From an uncultured Roseibium sp. (GTDB lineage: Bacteria; Pseudomonadota; Alphaproteobacteria; Rhizobiales; Stappiaceae), in assembly GCF_947494555.1 (NCBI RefSeq), contig NZ_CANLVF010000009.1, forward strand, positions 106,119-170,118: a stretch of 64,000 nucleotides of DNA, in the 5' to 3' direction. The notes below the pieces were generated by a model. That model was given only the letters and a program-made list of their open reading frames with translations. It had not been told where the DNA came from and did no database searches. The translations under genes and the position numbers were made by a program. Every line of letters starts with the position of its first letter. Within the stretch, counting starts at the first letter, position 1. Below are positions 43,272 through 51,836 of this stretch, in pieces.

Positions 43272-43736
43272 ATGAAAAACCAGTCAATCCAGCTGACCAC
43301 AAAAGACGACATTCCGGACTTGCAAATTGTCCTTGATCAGACCGGCTTGTTTCCAAGCGAAATGCTTCCCGACATGCTTGCACCGGCGCTTGCTGACGAG
43401 GGCAAAGGAATCTGGCTGACTAGTCATTTCAACGGAGCTGCCGTTGGTTTCTGCTACACGGTGCCTGAAGAAATGGCGGACGGCACCTGGAACATGCTTG
43501 CACTTGCGGTCCGACCGGACTTGCAGGGCAGGAAGCTTGGAACCGGTCTTGTGAAAGCCGTAGAAGAACGGCTTAGAAAAAAGCGCCAACGTATTTTGAT
43601 CGTGGAAACGTCAGGCACTGATGAGTTTGCGTTGACGCGTGCATTCTATGCCCGAAACGGATATGCAGAAGAAGCTCGTATCCGTGATTTCTGGGCCGCA
43701 GGCGATGACAAGGTGACTTTCCGCAAAGCCTTGTAA
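43272..43736 (+). CDS. GNAT-family acetyltransferase
   Basis: A 154-residue acetyltransferase of the GNAT superfamily. The acetyl-CoA-binding motif A is LAVRPDLQGRKLGTGLV, and the closing strand-helix region RAFYARNGYAEEARIRDF is typical. Substrate is unknown; the sequence layout is closest to amino-group acetyltransferases acting on small molecules or protein N-termini. The start ATG lies after AGGGTCAAAACCC, which is a weak site. It stands as a single gene, closed by a hairpin at 43743. Confidence 0.85.
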   Translation: MKNQSIQLTTKDDIPDLQIVLDQTGLFPSEMLPDMLAPALADEGKGIWLTSHFNGAAVGFCYTVPEEMADGTWNMLALAVRPDLQGRKLGTGLVKAVEERLRKKRQRILIVETSGTDEFALTRAFYARNGYAEEARIRDFWAAGDDKVTFRKAL

Positions 43737-43742
43737 ATGAGA

Positions 43743-43776
43743 GATGTCCTTTGCCGCATTGTTGGCGAAGGACATC
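43743..43776 (+). terminator. Hairpin after the acetyltransferase gene
   Basis: A stem pairs GATGTCCTTTGCC with GGCGAAGGACATC (one wobble pair) around a GCATTGTT loop, starting seven bases after the stop codon. There is no run of T after it, so it may be a weak intrinsic terminator or an mRNA-protecting structure. Confidence 0.55.
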
Positions 43777-44039
43777 ACTTCCAAAGATCCTGCGCGGCTC
43801 GATCGCACGCGAGCGTCAGACGTGCCCCTGCAATGAATTTTTCTCTGACACAACAAGGGTTTAAATGCTGCTTCAGGGCAGGGAGGTCGACTTGGGTCAT
43901 GGTTCTCGGGTAGCGTTTATTACACCCGTCCGGTGCGTGTTACGGTTCCGAGAAAAAGGCAAATCAACGGCATTTGCATTTCAAGAGAACCCACATTAGA
44001 GGCATTGGCTTCGACTAACTTCGAAAGGTTGAACGTTCC
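43777..44039 (+). other. Intergenic region before the metallo-beta-lactamase-fold gene
   Basis: About 260 bases without a gene, between the hairpin and the next start codon. The segment TTATTACACCCGTCCGGTGCG and its surroundings show no site that I can name. It is likely to contain the promoter of the following gene. Confidence 0.35.
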
Positions 44040-44927
44040 GTGGCAGACATTGATCTGGAACTGGTTACTTATGAGGGTCTCGACGAGCGGATCGTTGTCG
44101 TAAGGGCTGGCGACGAGGTTGACAGTGTTTTTGTGCTCACTGAGCGCTTTGGTGTGCTGGTGGACACTTTGGCCACGCCCAGCTTATGCGCTCGGGCATT
44201 GAAACTGCTAACCGACCGCCTCAATAATCGGCCACTCGTTGTCATCAACTCTCATATGGATTGGGACCATTATTGGGGCAACGCTGCGCTTGGCGCTCGC
44301 ACGCAAATCATAGCGCACGGCGAAGCGATCAAACGCTTGCGAGATCCCAACACCGCGCAGGAACTGGCCGAAAAACGCTCACAGGAAGCACGGTTCCGAG
44401 AAGTGGAAATTGTCCCGCCAACAATGACGTTCTCAGGGCGAACCATGTCGTTGCATGGTGGTGATCTGACACTCGAACTTATCCATACGCCCGGGCATAC
44501 CCCGGACCATGTCGCAGTCTGGATACCTGAGCTGTGTACCTGCCTTGCAGTGGATGCCGTCGAAAATCCAATTCCGGAAGTCTGGAGCCAGTCGCCGGAC
44601 GATCTTCGCAAGCTTTGTCTATCGCTGACGCAAATTCGCGACTTGCATCCGCGTCACGTCATTCTCGCGCATGGGCAAACAGCCGACCCAGAAATCGTCG
44701 ACAGGAACATTGACTATTTCACGAGGCTGCGTGACGCGGTCAGAGGCTTGCGCAACGTGCCGCGTGTGGCTGAAGGGCTGAGCGAGCGACCAGGATTTCA
44801 ACTTGAGGACTTTGTCACGGTGTCTCCAAACATGCTGTTGCAAACGAGAGCCTTTTATCAGCGGTGCCACAAATCAAACCTCAATGCAGCCATCGCTGCT
44901 CATGCAGCTGGCGTCGATTTTTTGTAA
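44040..44927 (+). CDS. Metallo-beta-lactamase-fold hydrolase
   Basis: This 295-residue metallo-hydrolase has the metal motif SHMDWDHYWGNAAL (H-x-D-x-D-H with the first His spaced as HMDWDH) and a second set in IHTPGHTPDHVAVW. Later metal-associated residues are in AVDAVENPIP and LAHGQT. The GTG start follows AAAGG. Substrate is not deducible; many relatives hydrolyse thioesters, lactones or sulfur compounds. A lactonase role next to a LuxR system cannot be claimed, since the LuxR gene lies 10 kb away. Confidence 0.85.
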   Translation: MADIDLELVTYEGLDERIVVVRAGDEVDSVFVLTERFGVLVDTLATPSLCARALKLLTDRLNNRPLVVINSHMDWDHYWGNAALGARTQIIAHGEAIKRLRDPNTAQELAEKRSQEARFREVEIVPPTMTFSGRTMSLHGGDLTLELIHTPGHTPDHVAVWIPELCTCLAVDAVENPIPEVWSQSPDDLRKLCLSLTQIRDLHPRHVILAHGQTADPEIVDRNIDYFTRLRDAVRGLRNVPRVAEGLSERPGFQLEDFVTVSPNMLLQTRAFYQRCHKSNLNAAIAAHAAGVDFL

Positions 44928-45410
44928 GACACACAAAAGGGACCCGAGCGCGGCAGATAGCGTCAAACTTGCCGGCCATGTTTTCGACCGGGATTTGTCA
45001 CCACTACGCAGACGGCTCAACAAGCCAAACAGAAAAGGACTTAGGGAACTGTGCACTCTTAAGTCGGGTTGTCACTAGCGAACTTCGTCGGCGTATGGGT
45101 TAAGCAGAAAAGTCGCAGAAAGGGGCAGGGCACGACTTGAGGAGCAACTTCCTGTATCAACAGGGCACTAGGCAACAGTTTGCCGATAAGTTCCAAAGCG
45201 CTCAAGCGTGTCGCAGTCTTTAGCGGCCACCATAAATAATGACCACTTTTCTCCGAAAAATCAGTCAGAGCGCAAGACGGAATAAGAAAGATATTGACAC
45301 AAATCCTCGTTGAGTATCCACTCAACTCCTCCAAGGGTTGCAGTGTTTCTTCATTGCTTTTCCCAGATTGTTCTGGGTCGTCCAGGTTCCCACAATTCTT
45401 TGAGGCGAGA
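44928..45410 (+). other. Gene-free stretch before the lipoprotein gene
   Basis: About 480 bases. The frames crossing it are short and have no family features. It becomes AT-rich toward its 3' end. A longer open frame enters the lipoprotein gene from 45294 but has no credible start there. I see no defined regulatory site. Confidence 0.4.
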
Positions 45411-45857
45411 ATGAATAAAGTCCTCTATTTTTTACCTTTTGTTGCCCTCAGCGGGTGCGTAACAGACGATTCTCCAACCTCACCTCGACCAAGCAAGGAC
45501 GAGTTGATTTGCATCGATTCAGGCTTCACACCGGGAACGCTTGAGTTTTCACAATGTCTGGCGACGGCAAAAATCGCTCGGCAAACCGCTGAAGACGTTG
45601 AAAAAGAACGTCAAAAGGAAAGGGAGAAACGTGACACTGTCAGTGCAAGCGTAGCCAACCAAATTTGTGTCGATTACGCAAAAGAAAGAATGCCGTATCC
45701 GGTCATCAGAAACCAAACCGTACATAATATCAGCGGCGGATACAGACAAACGGTACGTGTAAGTTTTGAACTTGATCAACCTGGCACATCGTATTCCTCA
45801 AGGTCCGCGGAGTGTAAAATACAGGGTCGAGAGGTTGTTAATTTCAAGATTACTTAG
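45411..45857 (+). CDS. Putative outer-membrane or periplasmic lipoprotein
   Basis: A 148-residue lipoprotein of unknown function. The signal peptide MNKVLYFLPFVALSGC ends in the lipobox LSGC, so the cysteine should be lipidated. The mature part has a charged helical segment (EDVEKERQKEREKRDTV) and then ANQICVDYAKERMPYPVIRN and SAECKIQGREVV. Four further cysteines could form two disulfides. The ATG follows GAGGCGAG. The gene stands alone and is moderately AT-rich compared with its surroundings, suggesting recent arrival. Confidence 0.7.
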   Translation: MNKVLYFLPFVALSGCVTDDSPTSPRPSKDELICIDSGFTPGTLEFSQCLATAKIARQTAEDVEKERQKEREKRDTVSASVANQICVDYAKERMPYPVIRNQTVHNISGGYRQTVRVSFELDQPGTSYSSRSAECKIQGREVVNFKIT

Positions 45858-46012
45858 TGAGTGGCACTAACGATTTGCGGACAGATTACAGACGTGTCTA
45901 AGCGGGCGGTCTGGCTCCTTTGTTGATGGAAGAAAGACGGTTTGGCCGCAGTATTGGTAATGGCGCTGGTTGACGGCGTTTTGTTTCCTGGTCCGGCAAT
46001 TCGTTTCGACGA
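45858..46012 (+). other. Intergenic region after the lipoprotein gene
   Basis: About 155 bases between the lipoprotein gene and the IS30 remnant; no gene is seen. TGGCAC at 45861-45866 is not followed by a correctly spaced TTGC, so it is not a sigma-54 promoter. Confidence 0.35.
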
Positions 46013-46317
46013 TCAACCGGCTTTAAGATATCCGGTCACAACGGCCAGCTGATCCTCGCGTCGAAGTAGCCTTTCAATCGGCCGTTGGCGGCTCGGTGCG
46101 ATGTCATTAGCAGTCAGCGCGCAATAGCTGCGAGTTTGCGACTGCGCCAGGAGCTGCACCGGATCCAGACGGTGAGCGTTGCACGATCGCGACCGAGATG
46201 TTTTCCAGTCTCGGACTGACTGAACTTCTGATCGAGCATTGTGGAAATCGCGCGGCGTTCGTTACAGTGCAAATGCGAATAAGAACGGCTCATACCTAAA
46301 GCCGGGCAGTGTGACAT
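46013..46317 (-). pseudogene. Remnant of an IS30-family transposase
   Basis: The reverse strand encodes the N-terminus of an IS30-type transposase: YSHLHCNERRAISTMLDQKF, then SQSETGKHLGRDRATL, the first helix-turn-helix of the family. The frame then breaks; in another frame the sequence continues YCALTANDIAPSRQRPIERL and ends after LAVVTGYLKAG at a TGA (46013-46015). Only the first part of a normal 300-400-residue transposase is left, with at least one frameshift. No terminal inverted repeats are recognisable. Confidence 0.6.
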
Positions 46318-46461
46318 TCATAAACAGACCAACTTGCGTACAGACTAACTCTTACATCTCTAATTCGCATAATCAATATTATGGAATATTTTTGGATTGC
46401 CAAAACCAGCAAATCCAATGGCTTGGCTCACCTGTGCGTTGATGGTTCTTTTCGCGTCCGC
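46318..46461 (+). other. AT-rich spacer between the IS30 remnant and recX
   Basis: About 145 bases, AT-rich from 46315 to 46440, no gene. It is downstream of the reverse-strand recX and may carry that operon's transcription end, though no clean hairpin with a T run is visible. Confidence 0.35.
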
Positions 46462-46995
46462 TTAGCTTGTTCCATCATCCTCGGCTGTGCCGTCGACAAT
46501 CGCCTTGGAAATCTTGTAGGAAAATCCCGCCCGGCACATTGCAGCCAGATCCTTGTCACGCCGATCGGTTCTGTCTGCAGAATTTCGAAATGGACCGAGA
46601 CGCCGCCGGCGGGCATAGACCCTTGCGGCTTCGGCATCGGAATGCTGGTCGCCGTTGAGCACGGCTTCTATCGTTGCGCGATTAACGCCTTTGGCGGACA
46701 ATTGTGCCTCAATCTTGCGTCTCGATCCGCCGCGGCGCCTGAGACTGGCGGTTTTCGTTTCCGCGTAGATCCGGTCATTCACGAGACCGGCGCTGAGGCA
46801 TTTCTCGATGACTGCCTGAATGTGTTCTGCAAAGTCCTGCGGGTCGCGCTCGTGAACCCGGCAGGCCTTCAGAACGCGACGCTCCAGAACCTTGCGCAGG
46901 TTCTCTTCAGACGAACTGTAACGCTCCAAATAATGCAAAGCTGCCTTGGTCAGCCGTTCAACGGTCGGCAATTTCGGCGGGCGTTTATCTGGCAT
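46462..46995 (-). CDS. recX: RecX-family regulator of RecA
   Basis: RecX binds RecA filaments and limits their activity. The protein has 177 residues with the all-helical tandem repeat fold: ALHYLERYSSSEENLRKVLE at the start, LVNDRIYAETKTASLRRRGG in the middle, and a divergent third repeat. The segment GGSRRKIEAQLSAKGVNRAT is typical. It overlaps the PhnP-like gene by 11 bases, so it is the last gene of the tmk-holB-tatD unit rather than being next to recA, as it is in many bacteria. Alphaproteobacterial RecX proteins are divergent, so family confidence is good but not absolute. Confidence 0.8.
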   Translation of the reverse strand: MPDKRPPKLPTVERLTKAALHYLERYSSSEENLRKVLERRVLKACRVHERDPQDFAEHIQAVIEKCLSAGLVNDRIYAETKTASLRRRGGSRRKIEAQLSAKGVNRATIEAVLNGDQHSDAEAARVYARRRRLGPFRNSADRTDRRDKDLAAMCRAGFSYKISKAIVDGTAEDDGTS

Positions 46996-47821
46996 CTTCT
47001 GAGCGGCTGATGACTTCAGAAAGTGCCGTCAGATCAATTTTCATGCCGTCATACGCAGTTGCGATGTTTTCCGGCAATTCGCTTTGCAATGTGGCATAGT
47101 CGAGATCGCAATGCAGGTTGGTGAAGACCGCGTTTTTCGGGTTGATGCGCTGCGTCCACTGGAGCGATTCTTCGAGACAAAAATGGCTTGGATGCGGGTT
47201 TCTGCGAAGGCAGTCTAGAAGCAGAATATCCAGACTTTTCAGTTTCTTGAGGCTGTTTTCGGGTATGTCGGAAACGTCGGGAATGTAGGCCGCATTATCA
47301 ATGCGGAAGCCCAAGGCATTGATTTCGCCATGGGTGACCAAGATCGGCTCGAACGTGAGCGTGCCACCGTCACCGATGATTTCGATCGCCGTATCCGGTT
47401 CAATCAGCTTGTGTTCCAGGATCGGCGGATAATTTGAACCGGCCGGAGTCTCAAAACAATATGCGAAGGCAGCATGTGCACGTTCATACGTATATGCGTC
47501 CATATGAACCGGTGTCCTTTTCCGGCTGAACAACCAGAAAGCTCTCAGATCGTCGATGCCGTGAAGATGATCGGCGTGAGAATGCGTATAAAGGACCGCG
47601 TCAACGTGAACGACATTGGCCGTGAGCATCTGCTGCCGGAGATCCGGCCCTGTGTCGATCAGAACCGTTGTACATCCGTATTCGCCGCGTTTTTCAACAA
47701 GAAGAGAGCATCGCGACCGGCGGTTTTTGGGTTCGTTCGGATCGCAAACGCCCCAGTCATTGCCAATGCGCGGCACACCCGCTGAGGATCCGCAGCCGAG
47801 CACCGTCAGTTCAACGCTCAT
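46985..47821 (-). CDS. PhnP-like metallo-beta-lactamase-fold hydrolase
   Basis: A 278-residue metallo-beta-lactamase-fold protein of the PhnP/cyclic phosphodiesterase branch. The metal motif is YTHSHADHLHGIDDLR, preceded by LIDTGPDLRQQML. Later metal-associated segments are ILVTHGEINALGF and LLLDCLRR. It opens with ELTVLGCGSSAGVPRIG, the typical start. It overlaps tatD by four bases (ATGA). This tatD-phnP-like pair is a common housekeeping arrangement in alphaproteobacteria. The true substrate is unproven and there are no phosphonate genes nearby. Confidence 0.88.
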   Translation of the reverse strand: MSVELTVLGCGSSAGVPRIGNDWGVCDPNEPKNRRSRCSLLVEKRGEYGCTTVLIDTGPDLRQQMLTANVVHVDAVLYTHSHADHLHGIDDLRAFWLFSRKRTPVHMDAYTYERAHAAFAYCFETPAGSNYPPILEHKLIEPDTAIEIIGDGGTLTFEPILVTHGEINALGFRIDNAAYIPDVSDIPENSLKKLKSLDILLLDCLRRNPHPSHFCLEESLQWTQRINPKNAVFTNLHCDLDYATLQSELPENIATAYDGMKIDLTALSEVISRSEDAR

Positions 47822-48624
47822 TGCGGACCGGCCCAGGCAAGGCTGTCGGGTCTGGGCACTTTTCTGAAGAGCCGGAAAAAGTTTTCTGTCGTCTGCTGCG
47901 CAATCTCTTCTTCCGAAACGTTTCGGGTTTGCGCAAGAACCGCAGCAGTCATCGCGGTATATGCGGGCTCGTTTCGTTTGCCGCGCCGCACCTGCGGGGC
48001 AAGGTAAGGAGAGTCTGTTTCCACGAGAAGTCTGTCAGCCGGTAATTCTCTTGCGATTTCACGGAGTTCTTCTGATTTCTTGAAGGTCAAAATGCCTGAG
48101 AACGAAACATAAAGACCCAGTTCAATTCCCGTCAAAGCAAGGTCTCGGCCTGAGGAAAAACAATGCAGGAGGCCCGGGAACTCCCCCTTCCCCATTTCGT
48201 CGCGCAGAATATCCGCCATATCTTGATCGGCATCACGCGAATGAATCACAAGGGGCAGCCCGGTTTGGCGTGCGGCTTCTATGTGAATGCGCAATCCTTC
48301 CGCCTGAGCATCACGCGGGGCCTTGTCGTAGAAGTAGTCGAGACCAGCTTCGCCAATCGCAACGACTTTCGGGTGCGCGGCCAACGCGACAATTTCGTCC
48401 ACCGGAATTCCACGCTCGGTCCCGGCATTGTGGGGGTGCGTGCCGACCGAACAATAGACCTCCGGGTATTCCTCCGCGATGGCCCTGATCCGGTCAAACT
48501 TCCTGATGTGCGTGCAGATTGTCACCATCAGGTCGACGCCTGCTTCATGCGCACGGGAAATCAATTCGTCCCGTTCGCCGTCAAAATCGGGAAAATCGAG
48601 GTGGCAATGACTGTCAACAAGCAT
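47818..48624 (-). CDS. tatD: TatD-family deoxyribonuclease
   Basis: This 268-residue metal-dependent hydrolase has the TatD pattern: the opening VDSHCHLDFPDFDGERD with the HxH pair, the glutamate in AIGEAGLDYFYD, then VIHSRDADQDM, LLHCFSSG and the aspartate in LVETDSPYLAP. TatD proteins have 3'-5' DNase activity and are not part of the Tat export machinery, despite the name. A 93-base gap without a gene precedes it on the holB side. Confidence 0.93.
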   Translation of the reverse strand: MLVDSHCHLDFPDFDGERDELISRAHEAGVDLMVTICTHIRKFDRIRAIAEEYPEVYCSVGTHPHNAGTERGIPVDEIVALAAHPKVVAIGEAGLDYFYDKAPRDAQAEGLRIHIEAARQTGLPLVIHSRDADQDMADILRDEMGKGEFPGLLHCFSSGRDLALTGIELGLYVSFSGILTFKKSEELREIARELPADRLLVETDSPYLAPQVRRGKRNEPAYTAMTAAVLAQTRNVSEEEIAQQTTENFFRLFRKVPRPDSLAWAGPQ

Positions 48625-48717
48625 GAAGCATCCTGAACTGGAAATTCTTGAAACCCTAGTGGCGGTTCAGCGCGATGTGATACCCGGATTTAGCCGAAAC
48701 CCCAAGGGGTTCGTGCT

Positions 48718-49779
48718 TCAGGTCGTGCGCAGTGCAAAGAAAAAATCGAGCACTACTTGTTTGCGGTCGAGGTTGAGTGCGTCGGACGCATTGATCGACC
48801 GTTTCACACTTTCCCACAGCTCCACATAGCGATAGGCGGTGCGAATGCCGGCGTGAATGTCTTTCTTTAGGCGTTCATGCAGCCAAACGTCCACAACGTG
48901 CTGAAAACTGTCCCAGTTGTCTGCCTGGCCACGAGCAGCAACGAGGTCTGCAAGCGCATGGACCGCCGCCAAATCAAGTTGACCGGAATTTTCGGCGAGT
49001 TGTCTCACACCCTTTGCAATCTTCAAGCCGTCTCCGGACAACAGGGTAATCGCTGACCTCAAGCTTCCATCTGCCGTTTGTGAAAGATCCATCAGGTCTT
49101 CCGCACGCGGCACGTCACCATTGCAAAGTTCTTTGAGCCCGATGGCGATTTCATCGGCCGACAGCGGAGGCATGTCGAGCCGGCGGCATCTGGAGCGGAT
49201 TGTCGGCAGCAGTCGCCCTGGAGCATGGCTGAGTACCAGGAACAGACAACTTTCCGGCGGTTCTTCGAGAATTTTAAGGAGTGCGTTGGCGGAGCTTGCA
49301 TTCATGTCATCGGCAGCGTCGACAATACAGATGCGCCAGGCTTTGGCAGAGGCAGTCGTGCCGAAAAAAGAAACGGTGCGCCGGACTTCGTCGACCGGCA
49401 GATCGGACTTGAACCGTTTGGCCTTTTCGTCCCATGGGCGGCGCAGATGAAGGATGTTTGGGTGTCCTCCGGACATCACCTGTCTTGAAACGGGATGATC
49501 TTCAGGGACAGAAAGGTCCGGCGCCGACGCAACGCTTCCACCAAAGCGATCCGGATTTGCAATGACGAATTTCGCGAACCGAAAGGCCAGGGTCGCCTTG
49601 CCGATACCTTTTGCGCCGCCCAGGATCCAGGCGTGGTGCAGGCGTTTTGAACGATAGGCCTCAAGAAGCGCCTCCTCGGTTGCTCGGTGCCCTATCAGCC
49701 GCCCGCGTTCGTGCGGTAGTGGATAGCCCGGCAGCTCATCGACCTGCGGAATGTCGACCGGTTCGTTCCTGCGGGCCAT
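48718..49779 (-). CDS. holB: DNA polymerase III delta' subunit
   Basis: Clamp-loader subunit of the replicase, 353 residues. The AAA+ domain starts at about residue 25 with IGHRATEEALLEAYRSKRLH and has a recognisable P loop, GGAKGIGKATL. The SRC motif region IRSRCRRLDMPPLS and NALLKILEEPPESCLFLVLS are diagnostic of clamp-loader proteins. It overlaps tmk by one base, as usual in alphaproteobacteria. Standard neighbours tmk and tatD are present, but the metG gene often found between holB and tatD is absent here. Confidence 0.92.
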   Translation of the reverse strand: MARRNEPVDIPQVDELPGYPLPHERGRLIGHRATEEALLEAYRSKRLHHAWILGGAKGIGKATLAFRFAKFVIANPDRFGGSVASAPDLSVPEDHPVSRQVMSGGHPNILHLRRPWDEKAKRFKSDLPVDEVRRTVSFFGTTASAKAWRICIVDAADDMNASSANALLKILEEPPESCLFLVLSHAPGRLLPTIRSRCRRLDMPPLSADEIAIGLKELCNGDVPRAEDLMDLSQTADGSLRSAITLLSGDGLKIAKGVRQLAENSGQLDLAAVHALADLVAARGQADNWDSFQHVVDVWLHERLKKDIHAGIRTAYRYVELWESVKRSINASDALNLDRKQVVLDFFFALRTT

Positions 49780-50465
49780 CAGCGTGACACCTGTGCCGCC
49801 GGCGTCGTCTCGTTCGCTCCGGTGAGGTCTTCGGAAAACGCCTCGCGTATGGCGGTTTGAACCGCTTTTTCGACAAAGTCCTGGTCCCTGGAGCCATCCA
49901 CGATCGTAAAACGATAGGCTTCCTCAAGAGCCAGCTGCAGGAAGAGCTTGCGCCGGCGTTCATGCACTGCAACCGCCTCGTCTTCAAAGCGGTCCGGACC
50001 GCCGCTGTCATCGGTTTGAGATCGTTTGGCGACCCTGCTGAGCCCTATCGCCGGGGGTACGTCAATCAATATCGTCAATTCGGGCCTTAACCCCGCAACC
50101 GCGGCCGTTTCAAGCAGCTTCAGATACTCCTGATCGACCCCTGCCTCTCCCTGATAGACGCGTGTTGAGTCGGCATACCGGTCACAAAGCACCCAGTCGC
50201 CGCGTTTCAAGGCGGGTTTTATCAGGGCGTCGACATGGTCCGCCCGGGCGGCCGCGAACAGCATTGCTTCGCCCCTTGGCCCGAGATCCTTCGCCTCTCC
50301 TGACAAGAGCAGAGAGCGGATTTTCTCCGCCCCCGGCGAGCCTCCGGGTTCGCGCGTGACAACGACAGTTTTGCCCTTGTTTTCCAGGAAGGTTTTCAGG
50401 CGGGCAATCTGCGTGGATTTGCCAGCGCCTTCTCCACCCTCAAATGTTATGAAATGTCCGGGCAA
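49779..50465 (-). CDS. tmk: Thymidylate kinase
   Basis: Tmk phosphorylates dTMP to dTDP. The protein has 228 residues. The P loop is FEGGEGAGKST (about residues 7-17), the DR(Y/H) motif is CDRYADST, and TREPGGSPGAEKIR is the dTMP-binding segment. The lid region RRRKLFLQLALEEAYRF is present. It starts the reverse-strand unit tmk-holB (one-base overlap). A 105-base gap separates it from the carboxypeptidase gene upstream. Confidence 0.94.
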   Translation of the reverse strand: MPGHFITFEGGEGAGKSTQIARLKTFLENKGKTVVVTREPGGSPGAEKIRSLLLSGEAKDLGPRGEAMLFAAARADHVDALIKPALKRGDWVLCDRYADSTRVYQGEAGVDQEYLKLLETAAVAGLRPELTILIDVPPAIGLSRVAKRSQTDDSGGPDRFEDEAVAVHERRRKLFLQLALEEAYRFTIVDGSRDQDFVEKAVQTAIREAFSEDLTGANETTPAAQVSR

Positions 50466-50570
50466 GCGCTCCCCGCCTCTACTCGAAATGTCGTACCGGT
50501 TCGGGTCCGGTGTCGCTTGAAAGGCTTTTAACAGGGTTTTCGGCAGATGTTGATGGGCTGAAGCAAACTT

Positions 50571-51773
50571 CTATCCAATCCAGCCAAACAACAGTTCCTG
50601 AAGGCCATCGACAGCCCGGTTCATCATCGTCCCTGCAGGGACATCGGCCCCGGTGACCAGAGGCGCACGATAGACGACGCCTTCCTTGCCGATCACCCGA
50701 AGTTCGCCTGCTGGCGTCCCTTTTTCCACCGGCGCCTTGAACGGGCCGTCATAGACAACGCGGAGCCTGTAATCGAGGCTGCCGCCACGGGCAAGCAGAA
50801 CATCGACGTCAGAAGATGCAACGAGCGGAACCGTGCTTTCGGTGCCGCCGAAAACGCGCGCCTCGGCAATCTGTTCGCCTGTGGCAAACAACGTTTCCAC
50901 GGCATAGAATTCCCAGGCGCCACCGATGACTTCATTCAACGATTGCAGGCGGTGTTTGTCTGAATTGAGACCGGCCACGGCCGCGATAATGCGGCGTCCG
51001 TTGCGATCAACGGATGCAAGGCCCGAATATCCATCCTCAGGATCATTGCCACCGCCCAGCCCATCGAGGTTTCTGATCTCGCCGAGCAACGGGTTCTTGT
51101 TTCTCTGGTAGATTTTGTTCCAGGTGAATTCCGGGAGTGCAAACAGGTCGTAGAGGTCACCGTGCGTTTCAACGACGTACTCGGCCAACACCGCCTGGTC
51201 TCTCACAGTCGTTTGACTGGGATCTTCTTCAAACCCGGTCGGATTGGAAAACCGGCTGTTGGTCATTCCAATCGTCACCGCGAACTCAGTCATGCGGCTG
51301 GCAAAAGCGCTCTCCGATCCATCGACGCATTCAGCGAGGATGATGGCGGCATCATTTGCATTATGAACAAGCAGGCCTTTGAGGAGGTCCTCAACCGCAA
51401 TCTCCGATTTGATTGCAGCGAACATCGTGGCTTTTCTGGACGGTGCGCCGCCGGTGCGCCAGGCATGTTCGCTCACCGTGCACAGCTGATCCAGGCGGAC
51501 CTCTCCTTCCTTGATCAGGTGGAAAATCGTGGCGGCGGTCATCACCTTTACGAGCGAGCCCGGTGAAAACGGTTCATCCGGGGCTTTCGAATAAAGAACC
51601 GTGCCGGATTCGGGCTCCAGCAGATAGGCTTTGGGCGCCTTGGTCACGATCGATTCAACGGCAGAAGAAGGAGCTGTTGCGAGCGCCGCAAAAAATGCGA
51701 AAGCCACCGTAATGCTTCGGAAGGTTCCCGCCCGAATTGCCAATCCGATCGATTCAGCCAATGGCCAGACCAT
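50571..51773 (-). CDS. D-alanyl-D-alanine carboxypeptidase homologue with altered active-site motifs
   Basis: A 400-residue member of the PBP5/6 (S11 peptidase) family that trims peptidoglycan side chains, exported through a hydrophobic N-terminal region (SITVAFAFFAALATAPSSAV). The nucleophile motif SxxK is SLVK in FSPGSLVKVMTA. The second motif, usually SxN in an (S)GND segment, reads HNANDAAI, so the serine is replaced. Where KTG is expected, after DGL, the sequence has GGGNDPEDGYSGLASVDRNG, so KTG is missing. A C-terminal PBP5-type domain (about 290-390) remains. It may be a weak or inactive homologue. Position next to tmk and rlpA matches the usual dac gene. Confidence 0.85.
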   Translation of the reverse strand: MVWPLAESIGLAIRAGTFRSITVAFAFFAALATAPSSAVESIVTKAPKAYLLEPESGTVLYSKAPDEPFSPGSLVKVMTAATIFHLIKEGEVRLDQLCTVSEHAWRTGGAPSRKATMFAAIKSEIAVEDLLKGLLVHNANDAAIILAECVDGSESAFASRMTEFAVTIGMTNSRFSNPTGFEEDPSQTTVRDQAVLAEYVVETHGDLYDLFALPEFTWNKIYQRNKNPLLGEIRNLDGLGGGNDPEDGYSGLASVDRNGRRIIAAVAGLNSDKHRLQSLNEVIGGAWEFYAVETLFATGEQIAEARVFGGTESTVPLVASSDVDVLLARGGSLDYRLRVVYDGPFKAPVEKGTPAGELRVIGKEGVVYRAPLVTGADVPAGTMMNRAVDGLQELLFGWIG

Positions 51774-51836
51774 GTATCACCCTGCCCCGCTGCTTCTGTT
51801 TGAAGTCAGGAGCAAACGCACTGCAACAGCGGGTAG

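Noticed and set aside
42775..43383. A 202-codon reverse-strand open frame between the TPR regulator and the acetyltransferase.
   Set aside because: It overlaps the acetyltransferase start, has no ribosome site, no recognisable domain and no sign of coding bias.
45861..45876. Possible sigma-54 promoter, TGGCAC followed by TTGC.
   Set aside because: The spacing between the two elements is two bases too long for the -24/-12 consensus.
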